A stretch of 16,756 nucleotides of DNA from Prevotellaceae bacterium UBA4336 (lineage in GTDB: Bacteria; Bacteroidota; Bacteroidia; Bacteroidales; Bacteroidaceae). Position 1 is the stretch's first letter, and every line of letters begins with the position of its first letter. Below are positions 5,956 to 13,685 of the stretch, piece by piece. The position numbers were made by a program, and so were the translations under genes. The DNA is taken from assembly GCA_002394305.1 (NCBI GenBank), contig DGTM01000025.1, positions 1-16,756 of the forward strand. The letters are read 5' to 3'. The notes under the pieces are model-generated. The model had not been told where the DNA came from. It saw only the letters and a program-made list of their open reading frames with translations, and made no database searches.

Positions 5956-7459
5956 CTGATGGTGCTTCGCATACCACGCGGAAGCCGATGCCTTTGATGT
6001 CGCTCAGCCACCAGATGCTCTTCGGGTTCTGCGGGTCGGTCTTGAGCCAGGCTTCGTAGTCGCTGTGGCGCCGGGCGGCACAGCGCAGTTCGCTGGCATC
6101 GTCGTTATAGCAGCCGCCGCGCACCACATAGTCTGTGCCCGAGGCGGGACCTTTCGGGTCGACGGCTGTCGTTCCGGCTTTCTCGTAGGCATCCTCGGCA
6201 TACCAGTCCTGGCAGTACTCCATTACGTTGCCCAGCATGTTGCGTAGGCCGAAGGGATTGGCTGCGACGCGCGAGGGTTCCCCGGTGCGGTTTCTGCTGT
6301 TGAGGGCGTATATGGCGTAGCGGTTGATGGTCGTGGTGTCTGTGCCGAAGATGCTGTTCCACAGTCCTTCGCTGGAGTAGGCGGAAGGTTTCCCTTCGAA
6401 GAAGTATGGTGTGTCTGTGCCTCCGCGGGCCGCGTATTCCCATTCGGCTTCCGTCGGCAGGCGATAGTGCCGGCCCGTCTTCAGGCTGAGCCATTGGCAG
6501 AAAGTCTCGGCGGCATAGTGTGTCATGGTGATGGCCGGGCGGCTACCCATGCCCCATCCCTGGTCGGGCATGCCGAAGGGTGGGGTAGGACCGGAGACGG
6601 CGTCCACATCCGGCCGGCTGTTGTTGGCATAGATGGTCTCGGGCTTTGTGCGTCCCTCCGACATGGTTTCTGCATAGAATGCCCAGTACTGGTCCCAGGT
6701 CACCTCCATTTCGCCCATGAAGAAAGACGAGACGGTGACTTCGTGGGCAGGGTACTCGTCTGGACGGCTGAACTTGTCGCCCTTGTTGCTGCCCATCGTG
6801 AACTTGCCTCCCGGCACGGCTACCATGCTGATGGCGGCGCGGGTGCCCGGTATGGTTTCGGTGAAGCTCGTGAAGGACGTCACCGTGGCAGGCTCCGTAT
6901 AGACCGGGCCAGTGGTGTCGACCGGTGCGCCGGTCATCTTCTCGTGCTTGTAGCCGGGCAGGAAGTGACCTGCATCCAGGTGGCAGCTCACGCATTGCAG
7001 GCCCAGCTTCTCCTCGTTCTCCTCGTAGTAGAGGTGTGCGGCCACGCCGTCGTCCGAGATGCCCTGCGGGAAGATGTTCGTGTGGCACTTCTTGCACGAC
7101 TCGTTGTAGACGATGCGCGGAGCATACTCCACCGTGCGCTTGCTCTCCCAGTCGAAGTCCTCCTTGTCGTGCGTCAGGTACATCCACGCGTCGCGCAGGC
7201 CGGTGGTTGCCTTTGCCCAGTAGTAGTGAGCTGTTCCCTGCGGCGGCAGGTGGCAGGCGGCACAATCCGTCTGCACGCCGCTCTCGTTGGCGAAGTGCGG
7301 GCTTTGCTTCCAGCTTGTCTCAGCATGGGGGTGTACGTGGCAAGCTGCACACGACTCGTTGGTTGAGGTGACGTTGCTGGTATAGAGTGCTGCCAGCACC
7401 AGGACGATGCCGAACAGTGTGCCGCCAAGCACGGCAAGGGTGTAGTGTCTCTTTGTCAT
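5948..7459 (-). CDS. Tetraheme NapC/NirT-type cytochrome c fused to a SUMF1/FGE-like domain
   Basis: This 503-aa protein joins two modules. Residues 7-27 are a single membrane anchor. Residues 35-165 hold four c-type heme sites (CAACH at 37-41 and 66-70, CKKCH at 122-126, CVSCH at 156-160) in the NapC/NirT/NrfH arrangement; such proteins take electrons from quinol and pass them to periplasmic enzymes. From about residue 208 (ISMVAVPGGKFTMGS) to 497 (GIGFRVV) is a formylglycine-generating-enzyme-like domain, with the family's RLPTEAEWEYAARGG, MLGNVMEYCQDWY and RGG motifs. At the RGG site it has C450 and C460 (RGGC, ELRC), not the closely spaced cysteine pair of true FGEs, so sulfatase activation is doubtful. 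The start overlaps the preceding gene by 4 bp. The C-terminal SDL and stop lie in a 9-bp repeat. No NrfA-like partner is present in the window. Confidence 0.92.
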   Translation of the reverse strand: MTKRHYTLAVLGGTLFGIVLVLAALYTSNVTSTNESCAACHVHPHAETSWKQSPHFANESGVQTDCAACHLPPQGTAHYYWAKATTGLRDAWMYLTHDKEDFDWESKRTVEYAPRIVYNESCKKCHTNIFPQGISDDGVAAHLYYEENEEKLGLQCVSCHLDAGHFLPGYKHEKMTGAPVDTTGPVYTEPATVTSFTSFTETIPGTRAAISMVAVPGGKFTMGSNKGDKFSRPDEYPAHEVTVSSFFMGEMEVTWDQYWAFYAETMSEGRTKPETIYANNSRPDVDAVSGPTPPFGMPDQGWGMGSRPAITMTHYAAETFCQWLSLKTGRHYRLPTEAEWEYAARGGTDTPYFFEGKPSAYSSEGLWNSIFGTDTTTINRYAIYALNSRNRTGEPSRVAANPFGLRNMLGNVMEYCQDWYAEDAYEKAGTTAVDPKGPASGTDYVVRGGCYNDDASELRCAARRHSDYEAWLKTDPQNPKSIWWLSDIKGIGFRVVCEAPSDL

Positions 7460-7872
7460 TTATCTGCTCTTACCATTTTTAGTTCTCCGGGAATCTTCAC
7501 CAGCTTCTTGCCCTGAGCTCGCTTCACGGCGTTGTAGCCCAGGAACTTCAGCTGGTAGGTGGAGTCGGAGGTCTGCGTCAGCGAGAGCTTCTGGTCCTCG
7601 CTGCCCAGGTCGTTGGCTATGGTCACGGTGGCGTGCTCGTCGTCCTTGATGTCGAAGCCCACTACGTACCACACGCCATAGATGCTGCCGCCCAGGAATC
7701 CGTTCATCGGCCCGAAAGCCTCCAGCCCAGGCACCTCAACGCTCTCTTCGTAGAGGTCAAGCACCAGATTTATCTTCTCTTCCGGGCAAAACAGATTCAG
7801 CTTCCAGGGTTGTTTGCCAAGGACGCCTGTGAAGATGCCCAGCATCACAGCAATTGTTGCCCTTCTTCTCAT
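7456..7872 (-). CDS. Exported or membrane-anchored protein of unknown function (138 aa)
   Basis: I do not recognise this family. The product starts with MRRRATIAVMLGIFTGVLG, a positively charged then hydrophobic stretch that could be a signal peptide or an uncleaved anchor. The remainder is short and beta-rich, with alternating hydrophobic residues and several glycines (GPMNGFLGGSIYGVWYVVGF) and a basic C-terminus. There is no heme motif; one cysteine (C29) sits just after the hydrophobic segment. Its TGA stop and the ATG of the cytochrome-SUMF1 gene share the four bases ATGA (7456-7459), so the two are probably made together. It is the first gene of the minus-strand operon, behind a recognisable promoter box, and its likely role is as an accessory subunit of the cytochrome. 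That role is inferred from position only. Confidence 0.75.
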   Translation of the reverse strand: MRRRATIAVMLGIFTGVLGKQPWKLNLFCPEEKINLVLDLYEESVEVPGLEAFGPMNGFLGGSIYGVWYVVGFDIKDDEHATVTIANDLGSEDQKLSLTQTSDSTYQLKFLGYNAVKRAQGKKLVKIPGELKMVRADK

Positions 7873-7913
7873 GTGAAGTTTTCTCTTTATGCGTTAGTTG
7901 TCGTAAACTCCTA

Positions 7914-7921
7914 CAAAGTTA
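7914..7921 (-). promoter_or_regulatory. Probable -7 box of the cytochrome/oxidoreductase operon
   Basis: On the minus strand this reads TAACTTTG, a match to TAnnTTTG, about 40 bp before the ATG at 7872. A TTTG lies upstream at 7947-7950, but the 25-bp gap is longer than the usual 19-21, so the upstream box is uncertain. It sits in a 173-bp divergent space shared with the glycogen synthase promoter. Confidence 0.6.
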
Positions 7922-7983
7922 GCGAAAAAAACATTAACTTGTAACGCAAACGCCACATATTTATATATAAAAAGCACGAAACG

Positions 7984-8016
7984 TTTCCTTTTTAACATAA
8001 ATTGTTGTATCTTTGC
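7984..8016 (+). promoter_or_regulatory. Promoter of the glycogen synthase operon
   Basis: TATCTTTGC at 8008-8016 is an exact TAnnTTTGC box. TTTC at 7984-7987, 20 bp upstream, is one mismatch from TTTG. The leader to the ATG at 8046 would be about 25 nt. The promoter is divergent from that of the cytochrome operon. Confidence 0.82.
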
Positions 8017-8045
8017 GCCCGAATTAGAGGAAACAAGGCCTGTTC

Positions 8046-9707
8046 ATGAAAGAAAGCAAGATGGCTCCCGACTTTATCTTCGAAAGCAGTTGGGAGGTTT
8101 GTAATAAGGTGGGCGGTATCTATACGGTGCTGTCCACACGAGCTAAGACGCTCCAAGAGCAGTTCCCCGACAAAGTGGTGTTCATCGGTCCCGACCTATG
8201 GCAGGGAAAGGAGAATCCCCTCTTCGTGGAAGACACAAAGATGTGGCCCTCATGGGTGAAGAAAGCAGCCGAAACGGGACTTCATGTCCGTGTCGGCCGT
8301 TGGAACATCCCCGGCCAGCCCTGCGTCGTGCTGGTTGACTTCCAGCCGTACTTCGCAAGGAAGAACGAGCTCTACGGAGCCGCGTGGAACGACTTCGGCG
8401 TGGACAGCCTCCATGCCTATGGCGACTACGACGAGTCCAGCATGTTCAGCTACGCTGCAGCCCTCGTCGTAGAAAGCTTCTACCGCACAAAGCTCAGCAG
8501 CAAGAAAAAGGTTGTCTATCAGGCCCACGAATGGATGACAGCCCTCGGCGTGCTCTACATCAGCAAGTACGTGCCCGAGATAGCCACCATCTTCACCACC
8601 CATGCCACGAGCATCGGCCGCAGCATCGCCGGCAACGGGAAACCCCTCTACGAGTACCTTTGGGCGTACAACGGCACACAGATGGCAGGCGAGCTCAACA
8701 TGGAGGCCAAGCACAGCGTGGAGCGGCAGGCAGCACACCATGTGGACTGCTTCACCACGGTGAGCGACGTTACCGGCCGCGAATGTGCCGAGCTGCTCGA
8801 CAAGCCCTGCGACGTGATACTCCCCAACGGCTTCGAGGCTGACTTCGTGCCCGCCGGCGCAGCCTTCAGCAGGCGTCGCAACGAGGCACGTGCCAGAATA
8901 CTTCAAGTGGCAAACGCCCTGACCGGCGCCGCGTTCCCCGACGACACGCTCATCGTTGCCACCAGCGGACGCTATGAATACCGCAACAAGGGCATCGACG
9001 TCTTCCTGGAGGCAGCCTATCGCAGCCTCTACGACAACAGCCTGGAGCGGCCCGTGCTGATGCTCGTCCAGGTGCCGGCTTGGGTGGAGAGCCCTCGCAC
9101 CGACCTGCAGGAGCGTCTCACTCTGGGCGGCACATACGACACAGCCCTGCCCAATCCCGTCATCACCCACAACCTGCATGAAGCATGGAACGACCCCGTG
9201 CTGTGCTTCCTGAACTCGCACGGCATGAGGAACGACGTGCACAGCCCGGTGAAGGTCATCTTCGTGCCCTGCTACCTGGACGGCAACGACGGCATCTTCC
9301 AGAAGCCGTATTACGACCTGCTCATCGGCGATGACCTCGCGGCATATCCCTCCTACTACGAGCCTTGGGGCTATACGCCCCTCGAGGCCATAGCGTTCCA
9401 TGTGCCCTGCGTCACCACTTCCCTCAGCGGCTTCGGTGCCTGGGCAAATGCTACCATCGGGCGTGACAGTAAGATAGAGGACGGTGTGGAAGTCATTCCG
9501 CGCAACGACTACAACGCGCAGGATGTGGCCGAACAGCTCAGCAATACCGTGGCACGCTATGCCGCCTTCGGCAAGAAGGATGCCGACAGGGCCCGCCGCA
9601 ACGCTGCAAAGCTGGCGGAGAAAGCCTTGTGGAAGCACTTCATCACCTATTACCACGACGCCTACGACATCGCCCTGCGAAAAGCAAAAGAGAGAAACAA
9701 ACGATAA
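8046..9707 (+). CDS. Glycogen synthase, GT3 (eukaryotic-like) type
   Basis: The 553-aa enzyme extends alpha-1,4-glucan chains from a nucleotide-glucose donor in the cytoplasm. The N-terminal Rossmann half opens with FESSWEVCNKVGGIYTVLS, the glycogen synthase donor-site motif with its KVGGI. The C-terminal half holds the retaining glycosyltransferase E-x7-E signature (E439 and E447 in YYEPWGYTPLE). The residues around both motifs and the insertions fit GT3, the family of fungal and animal glycogen synthases also found in Bacteroidota, better than bacterial GT5 GlgA. It is somewhat shorter than eukaryotic enzymes, without their regulatory tails. M6 (8061) is an alternative start. It is followed after 70 bp by glycogen phosphorylase on the same strand, so synthesis and breakdown of glycogen share an operon. 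The gap between them carries a 9-bp repeat. Confidence 0.93.
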   Translation: MKESKMAPDFIFESSWEVCNKVGGIYTVLSTRAKTLQEQFPDKVVFIGPDLWQGKENPLFVEDTKMWPSWVKKAAETGLHVRVGRWNIPGQPCVVLVDFQPYFARKNELYGAAWNDFGVDSLHAYGDYDESSMFSYAAALVVESFYRTKLSSKKKVVYQAHEWMTALGVLYISKYVPEIATIFTTHATSIGRSIAGNGKPLYEYLWAYNGTQMAGELNMEAKHSVERQAAHHVDCFTTVSDVTGRECAELLDKPCDVILPNGFEADFVPAGAAFSRRRNEARARILQVANALTGAAFPDDTLIVATSGRYEYRNKGIDVFLEAAYRSLYDNSLERPVLMLVQVPAWVESPRTDLQERLTLGGTYDTALPNPVITHNLHEAWNDPVLCFLNSHGMRNDVHSPVKVIFVPCYLDGNDGIFQKPYYDLLIGDDLAAYPSYYEPWGYTPLEAIAFHVPCVTTSLSGFGAWANATIGRDSKIEDGVEVIPRNDYNAQDVAEQLSNTVARYAAFGKKDADRARRNAAKLAEKALWKHFITYYHDAYDIALRKAKERNKR

Positions 9708-9711
9708 TTCT

Positions 9712-9756
9712 CATAGGACCTATAAGACCCATAGGACCTATAAGACCTATATGACC
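9712..9756. repeat. 9-bp tandem repeat (TATAAGACC/CATAGGACC), five units
   Basis: Units CATAGGACC, TATAAGACC, CATAGGACC, TATAAGACC and TATATGACC are head to tail, ending 21 bp before the phosphorylase ATG. It is the same family as 5920-5955 (reverse complement on the plus strand). In both places the transcript carries the TATAAGACC sense. Confidence 0.93.
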
Positions 9757-9777
9757 CATAATAATAAAATAAGTAAT

Positions 9778-12342
9778 ATGAAGATTAAAGCAAGTAACGC
9801 AAACCAGCCCAGCTGGAAGTCGGTGTTCGTCAAGGGAAACATCCCGGCCGAACTCGGCAAAATCGAGGAACTCGCGCATAACATGTGGTGGGTGTGGAAC
9901 TACGAAGCCCGCGACCTGTTCCGCGACCTCGACCCCGCCATCTACCACGACGTGAAGCATAACCCTGTGGCACTGCTCGAGCGCCTGAGCTTCAGCCGCA
10001 AGGAAGAGATAGTGAAGGACAAAAAGCTGATGAAGCGCATCGACGACGTCTACGCCATGTTCCGCAAGTACATGGACGTAGAGCCCGACCGCACGCGCCC
10101 CTCTGTGGCCTACTTCTGCATGGAGTACGGCATACACTCCGCCCTGAAGATATACAGCGGTGGCCTGGGCATGCTGGCCGGCGACTACGTCAAGGAAGCT
10201 TCCGACTCCAACGTCGACATGTGCGCCGTCGGGTTCCTCTATCGCTACGGCTACTTCACGCAGAGCCTCGCCATGGACGGACAGCAGATTGCCAACTACG
10301 AGGCACAGAACTTCGGCTCGCTGCCCATCGAACAGCAGATGAACGAGGACGGCACCCCGATGGTCATCGACGTCCCCTACATGAACTACCACGTCCATGC
10401 CTACGTCTGGAGAGTCAACGTAGGCCGCGTCAAGCTCTATCTGCTCGACACCGACAACGAGTTGAACTCTGAGTTCGACAAGCCCATCACGCACGCTCTC
10501 TACGGCGGCGACTGGGAGAACCGCCTGAAGCAGGAAATCCTGCTCGGCATCGGCGGCATGCTGATGCTGAAGAAGCTCGGCATCAAGAAGGACGTCTACC
10601 ATTGCAACGAGGGCCACGCAGCCCTCTGCAACCTGCAGCGTCTGTGCGACTACATCAGCGAAGGCCTGACGTTCAACCAGGCACTCGAGGTGGTCCGCGC
10701 CTCTTCCCTCTATACCGTTCATACGCCCGTGCCTGCCGGTCACGACTATTTCGAGGAGTCCCTCTTCGGCAAGTACATGAGCGGATACCCCCAGATGCTG
10801 GGCATCAGCTGGGATGAATTCATCGGCATGGGCCGCACGAACCCCGACGACCACGGCGAGAAGTTCTGCATGAGCACCTTTGCCTGCAACACCTGCCAGG
10901 AGGTCAACGGCGTGAGCTGGCTGCACGGCGAGGTCAGCAAGAAGATGTTCAACGGCATCTGGAACGGCTACTATCCCGAGGAAAGCCACGTCGGCTACGT
11001 CACCAACGGCGTTCACTTCCCCACATGGTGCGCTACGGAATGGCGAAAGATTTACGCCAAGTACTTCGACGCAAAGCACCTCAGCGACCAGTCGAACGAG
11101 GAGATATGGCACGGCATCTACAACTGTCCCGACGCCGAGATATGGGCAACACGCCAGAAGCTGAAGGAGAAACTCTTCAACTATGTGGCCGAACAGTACA
11201 AGGAGACATGGCTCAAGAACCAGGGCGACCCGCAGCGCGTGGTGAAGCTCATCGAGAACTTCAATCCCAATGCGCTGGTCATCGGCTTCTGCCGCCGCTT
11301 CGCCACCTACAAGCGTGCGCACTTGCTCTTCACCGACCTTGAGCGACTCAGCAAGATTGTCAACAATCCCGACCGCCCCGTCATCTTCCTCTTTGCAGGC
11401 AAGGCACATCCGGCCGACGGCGCAGGACAGGGCCTTATCAAGAAGATTTACGAGATAAGCCAGCGCCCGGAGTTCCAGGCAAAGATTATCTTCGTGGAGG
11501 ACTACGACTTCCTGCTGGCCCGCAGGCTTGTCAGCGGCGTGGATATCTGGATGAACACCCCGACGCGTCCCCTCGAGGCAAGCGGCACATCGGGCGAGAA
11601 GGCCGAGATGAACGGCGTGGTCAACCTGAGCGTGAAGGACGGATGGTGGCTCGAAGGCTATCGCGAAGGCGCAGGATGGGCTCTCACCGAAGTGCGCACC
11701 TATCAGAACCAGGAGTATCAGGACCGCCTCGACGCCGCAACCATCTACTCCCTCCTCGAGAACGAAATCATCCCCTTGTATTATAATAAGGACAAGAACG
11801 GCATCTCGAAGGGTTGGGTGAAGGTCATCAAGAACAGCATCGCGCAGATTGCACCGCACTACACCATGAAGCGCCAGCTCGACGATTACTACGAGAGGTT
11901 CTACAACAAGCTTCGCGAACGCTCGCAGAAGCTGCAGGCCAACGGCTACCAGCTTGCCAAGGAGATTGCCCTCTGGAAGGAAGTCGTTGCCGAGCGTTGG
12001 GACGCCGTCAAGGTGGTAAGCGCCAAGAAGGGCGAAGAACTCATCAACGGCTCCATCGAGGCTGGCAAGAAGTACAACATCGAGATTGTCGTGGACGAGG
12101 CCGGACTGGACGATGCCATCGGGCTGGAGCTTGTCACCCTTGCCACCGACAAGGACGGACAGGACCACATCTACCACGTTGATTCCTTCGACATGGTGAA
12201 GCGCGAAGGCAACCTCTACACCTTCACCACCACCCATTGCATCGACAATGCCGGTAGCTTCAAGGTTTGCTACCGTCTGTTCCCGAAGAACAAGAACCTG
12301 CCTCACCGCCAGGACTTCTGCTACGTGAAGTGGTTCATGTAG
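9778..12342 (+). CDS. glgP: Glycogen/alpha-glucan phosphorylase (GT35)
   Basis: The 854-aa product releases glucose-1-phosphate from glycogen using pyridoxal phosphate. It is the shorter, Thermotoga-type family. An N-terminal DUF3417-like region (about 20-110, ELAHNMWWVWNYEARDLFRD) is followed by the GT35 core with YFCMEYG, IYSGGLGMLAGDY and HCNEGHAAL. The cofactor motif EASGTSGEKAEMNG contains K608, the probable pyridoxal-phosphate lysine. A C-terminal extension (about 745-854, ending DFCYVKWFM) is beta-rich and lies beyond the core. The start at 9778 is chosen because the same frame upstream runs through the end of the glycogen synthase gene and the 9-bp repeat and shows no family similarity. 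It is the second gene of the glycogen operon, and its last codons are overlapped by the likely start of the MATE gene. Confidence 0.95.
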   Translation: MKIKASNANQPSWKSVFVKGNIPAELGKIEELAHNMWWVWNYEARDLFRDLDPAIYHDVKHNPVALLERLSFSRKEEIVKDKKLMKRIDDVYAMFRKYMDVEPDRTRPSVAYFCMEYGIHSALKIYSGGLGMLAGDYVKEASDSNVDMCAVGFLYRYGYFTQSLAMDGQQIANYEAQNFGSLPIEQQMNEDGTPMVIDVPYMNYHVHAYVWRVNVGRVKLYLLDTDNELNSEFDKPITHALYGGDWENRLKQEILLGIGGMLMLKKLGIKKDVYHCNEGHAALCNLQRLCDYISEGLTFNQALEVVRASSLYTVHTPVPAGHDYFEESLFGKYMSGYPQMLGISWDEFIGMGRTNPDDHGEKFCMSTFACNTCQEVNGVSWLHGEVSKKMFNGIWNGYYPEESHVGYVTNGVHFPTWCATEWRKIYAKYFDAKHLSDQSNEEIWHGIYNCPDAEIWATRQKLKEKLFNYVAEQYKETWLKNQGDPQRVVKLIENFNPNALVIGFCRRFATYKRAHLLFTDLERLSKIVNNPDRPVIFLFAGKAHPADGAGQGLIKKIYEISQRPEFQAKIIFVEDYDFLLARRLVSGVDIWMNTPTRPLEASGTSGEKAEMNGVVNLSVKDGWWLEGYREGAGWALTEVRTYQNQEYQDRLDAATIYSLLENEIIPLYYNKDKNGISKGWVKVIKNSIAQIAPHYTMKRQLDDYYERFYNKLRERSQKLQANGYQLAKEIALWKEVVAERWDAVKVVSAKKGEELINGSIEAGKKYNIEIVVDEAGLDDAIGLELVTLATDKDGQDHIYHVDSFDMVKREGNLYTFTTTHCIDNAGSFKVCYRLFPKNKNLPHRQDFCYVKWFM

Positions 12343-13685
12343 TCGGTTACAAGCGCCACTACGTCGACCTGCTGCGTATCGGCGTGCCAATCATGATGGG
12401 ACAGATGAGTACCATCCTGATGGGGTTCGCCGATACGCTTATGGTAGGGCGTTACGGCACAAGCGAGCTGGCGGCTGCCGGCTTCGTGAACAATGCTTTC
12501 GGACTGCTCATCATCGGAGGCATGGGCTTCTCCTATGGGCTGACTCCCATCGTGGGCGCCCTGATGGGAGAGGGCAGGGTGCACGACGTGGCGGGCAAGC
12601 TGAAGAACGGCTTGCTGGCTTGCCTGATGGTCGGATTGCTGCTGATGCTGCTGGCAGGCGTTCTGCTGGCGGCGTTGCCCTGGCTCGGACTGCCCGCAGA
12701 CTTGTTGCCGCTGATGCGCCCCTATCTGTTTGTCTTGCTGCTCAGCCTGTTGCCTCAGATGGTTTTCAATGGCTACAAGCAGTTCAGCGACGCCATCCAG
12801 GACACCACCACCCCGATGTGGATTATGCTTGCCTCCAATGTGCTCAACGTTGTGGGCAACGCCCTGCTGATTTTTGGTCTGTGGGGTTTCCCCGAGATGG
12901 GCTTGCTGGGAGCAGGTCTGTCTACGCTCCTGAGCCGTGTGGTGCAGCTGGCCCTGATGATGGGCGTGTTCCATCTGACGAAGCACTACGAGCCTTACCG
13001 CCGGGACTTCCCTGCGTCGTCCGTCACCCGTGCCGACCAGCGAGAGCTGCATCGCCTGGGCTGGCCCGTGGCGTTTCAGCTTGGGATGGAGGCTGCCTCG
13101 TTCAGCTTCAGTGCCATCTATGTGGGCTGGCTCGGCGCAAAGGCTTTGGCTGCACATCAGGTGATGATTATCATCAGCCAGTTCTTCTTCATGCTGTATT
13201 ATGGCATGTCGGCAGCCGTGGCCGTCAAGGTGAGCTTCTATCGCGGAGAAGGCCTGCTGGGGCAGACTCGGCAGGTAGCTTTTGCGGGGCTGCACCTGTG
13301 CTGGCTCATCGCGTTCAGCATGGGCATCCCCCTGTTTCTGCTGCGCGGAGTGGCAGGTACGCTCTTCACCAGTGATGCCGAAGTCATCAGCCTGGTGGCA
13401 GCGATAACCATTCCTTTCCTCATCTTCCAGTTTGGCGACTCCCTGCAAAGCACGTATGCCAATGCGCTTCGGGGCATGGCGCGGGTGAAGGCGATGGCGT
13501 GGATAGCCTTCTTTGCCTACGTCGTCGTCTCCTTGCCGCTGGGCTATGTCTTCGGCTTTGTCTGCGGGTGGGGGCTCGTTGGCATCTGGATGGCTTTCCC
13601 CTTCGGCCTGACGACTGCCGGACTGCTTTACTTCGCGGAGTTCATGCGAAGTACCAAACACGTGTGCCACAATGAACAAATATGA
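12330..13685 (+). CDS. MATE-family multidrug/metabolite exporter
   Basis: This is a polytopic membrane protein of about 451 aa with roughly 12 hydrophobic segments. The first reads LLRIGVPIMMGQMSTILMGFADTLMVG, shown here in part as the MATE N-terminal motif (GQMST...FADTLMVGRYG). It should export drugs or metabolites against Na+ or H+ influx. The start is uncertain. The first in-frame ATG downstream (about 12393) would remove half of helix 1, and an ATG at 12267 would add residues that are only the phosphorylase gene read in another frame. A GTG at 12330 gives a normal length and a 13-bp overlap with glgP, so I use it. The end overlaps trmO by 14 bp. The glgP-MATE-trmO overlaps suggest one transcript, though the functions are unrelated. 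Confidence 0.85.
   Translation: MVHVVGYKRHYVDLLRIGVPIMMGQMSTILMGFADTLMVGRYGTSELAAAGFVNNAFGLLIIGGMGFSYGLTPIVGALMGEGRVHDVAGKLKNGLLACLMVGLLLMLLAGVLLAALPWLGLPADLLPLMRPYLFVLLLSLLPQMVFNGYKQFSDAIQDTTTPMWIMLASNVLNVVGNALLIFGLWGFPEMGLLGAGLSTLLSRVVQLALMMGVFHLTKHYEPYRRDFPASSVTRADQRELHRLGWPVAFQLGMEAASFSFSAIYVGWLGAKALAAHQVMIIISQFFFMLYYGMSAAVAVKVSFYRGEGLLGQTRQVAFAGLHLCWLIAFSMGIPLFLLRGVAGTLFTSDAEVISLVAAITIPFLIFQFGDSLQSTYANALRGMARVKAMAWIAFFAYVVVSLPLGYVFGFVCGWGLVGIWMAFPFGLTTAGLLYFAEFMRSTKHVCHNEQI

Noticed and set aside
5948..7459. Classical NrfH of a nitrite reductase system
   Set aside because: No NrfA pentaheme reductase is adjacent, and the heme module is fused to an FGE-like domain absent from NrfH.
5948..7459. 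Active sulfatase-maturing FGE
   Set aside because: The catalytic cysteine pair is not at the expected close spacing near the RGG motif (cysteines lie at 450 and 460), and no sulfatase gene is in the window.
8250..9656. Open frame of about 468 codons opposite the glycogen synthase gene
   Set aside because: Antisense shadow of the GT3 gene with no family motif, signal peptide or promoter of its own.
9484..9777. Upstream extension of the phosphorylase frame to an ATG at 9484
   Set aside because: The added residues come from reading the end of the glycogen synthase gene and the 9-bp repeat in another frame. The family's N-terminus begins at 9778.
9643..12390. Long open frame on the minus strand opposite glgP (over 900 codons)
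   Set aside because: It is antisense to a gene with clear family motifs along its length. The GC-rich codon pattern of glgP leaves the opposite frame free of stops, and the translation has no recognisable domain.
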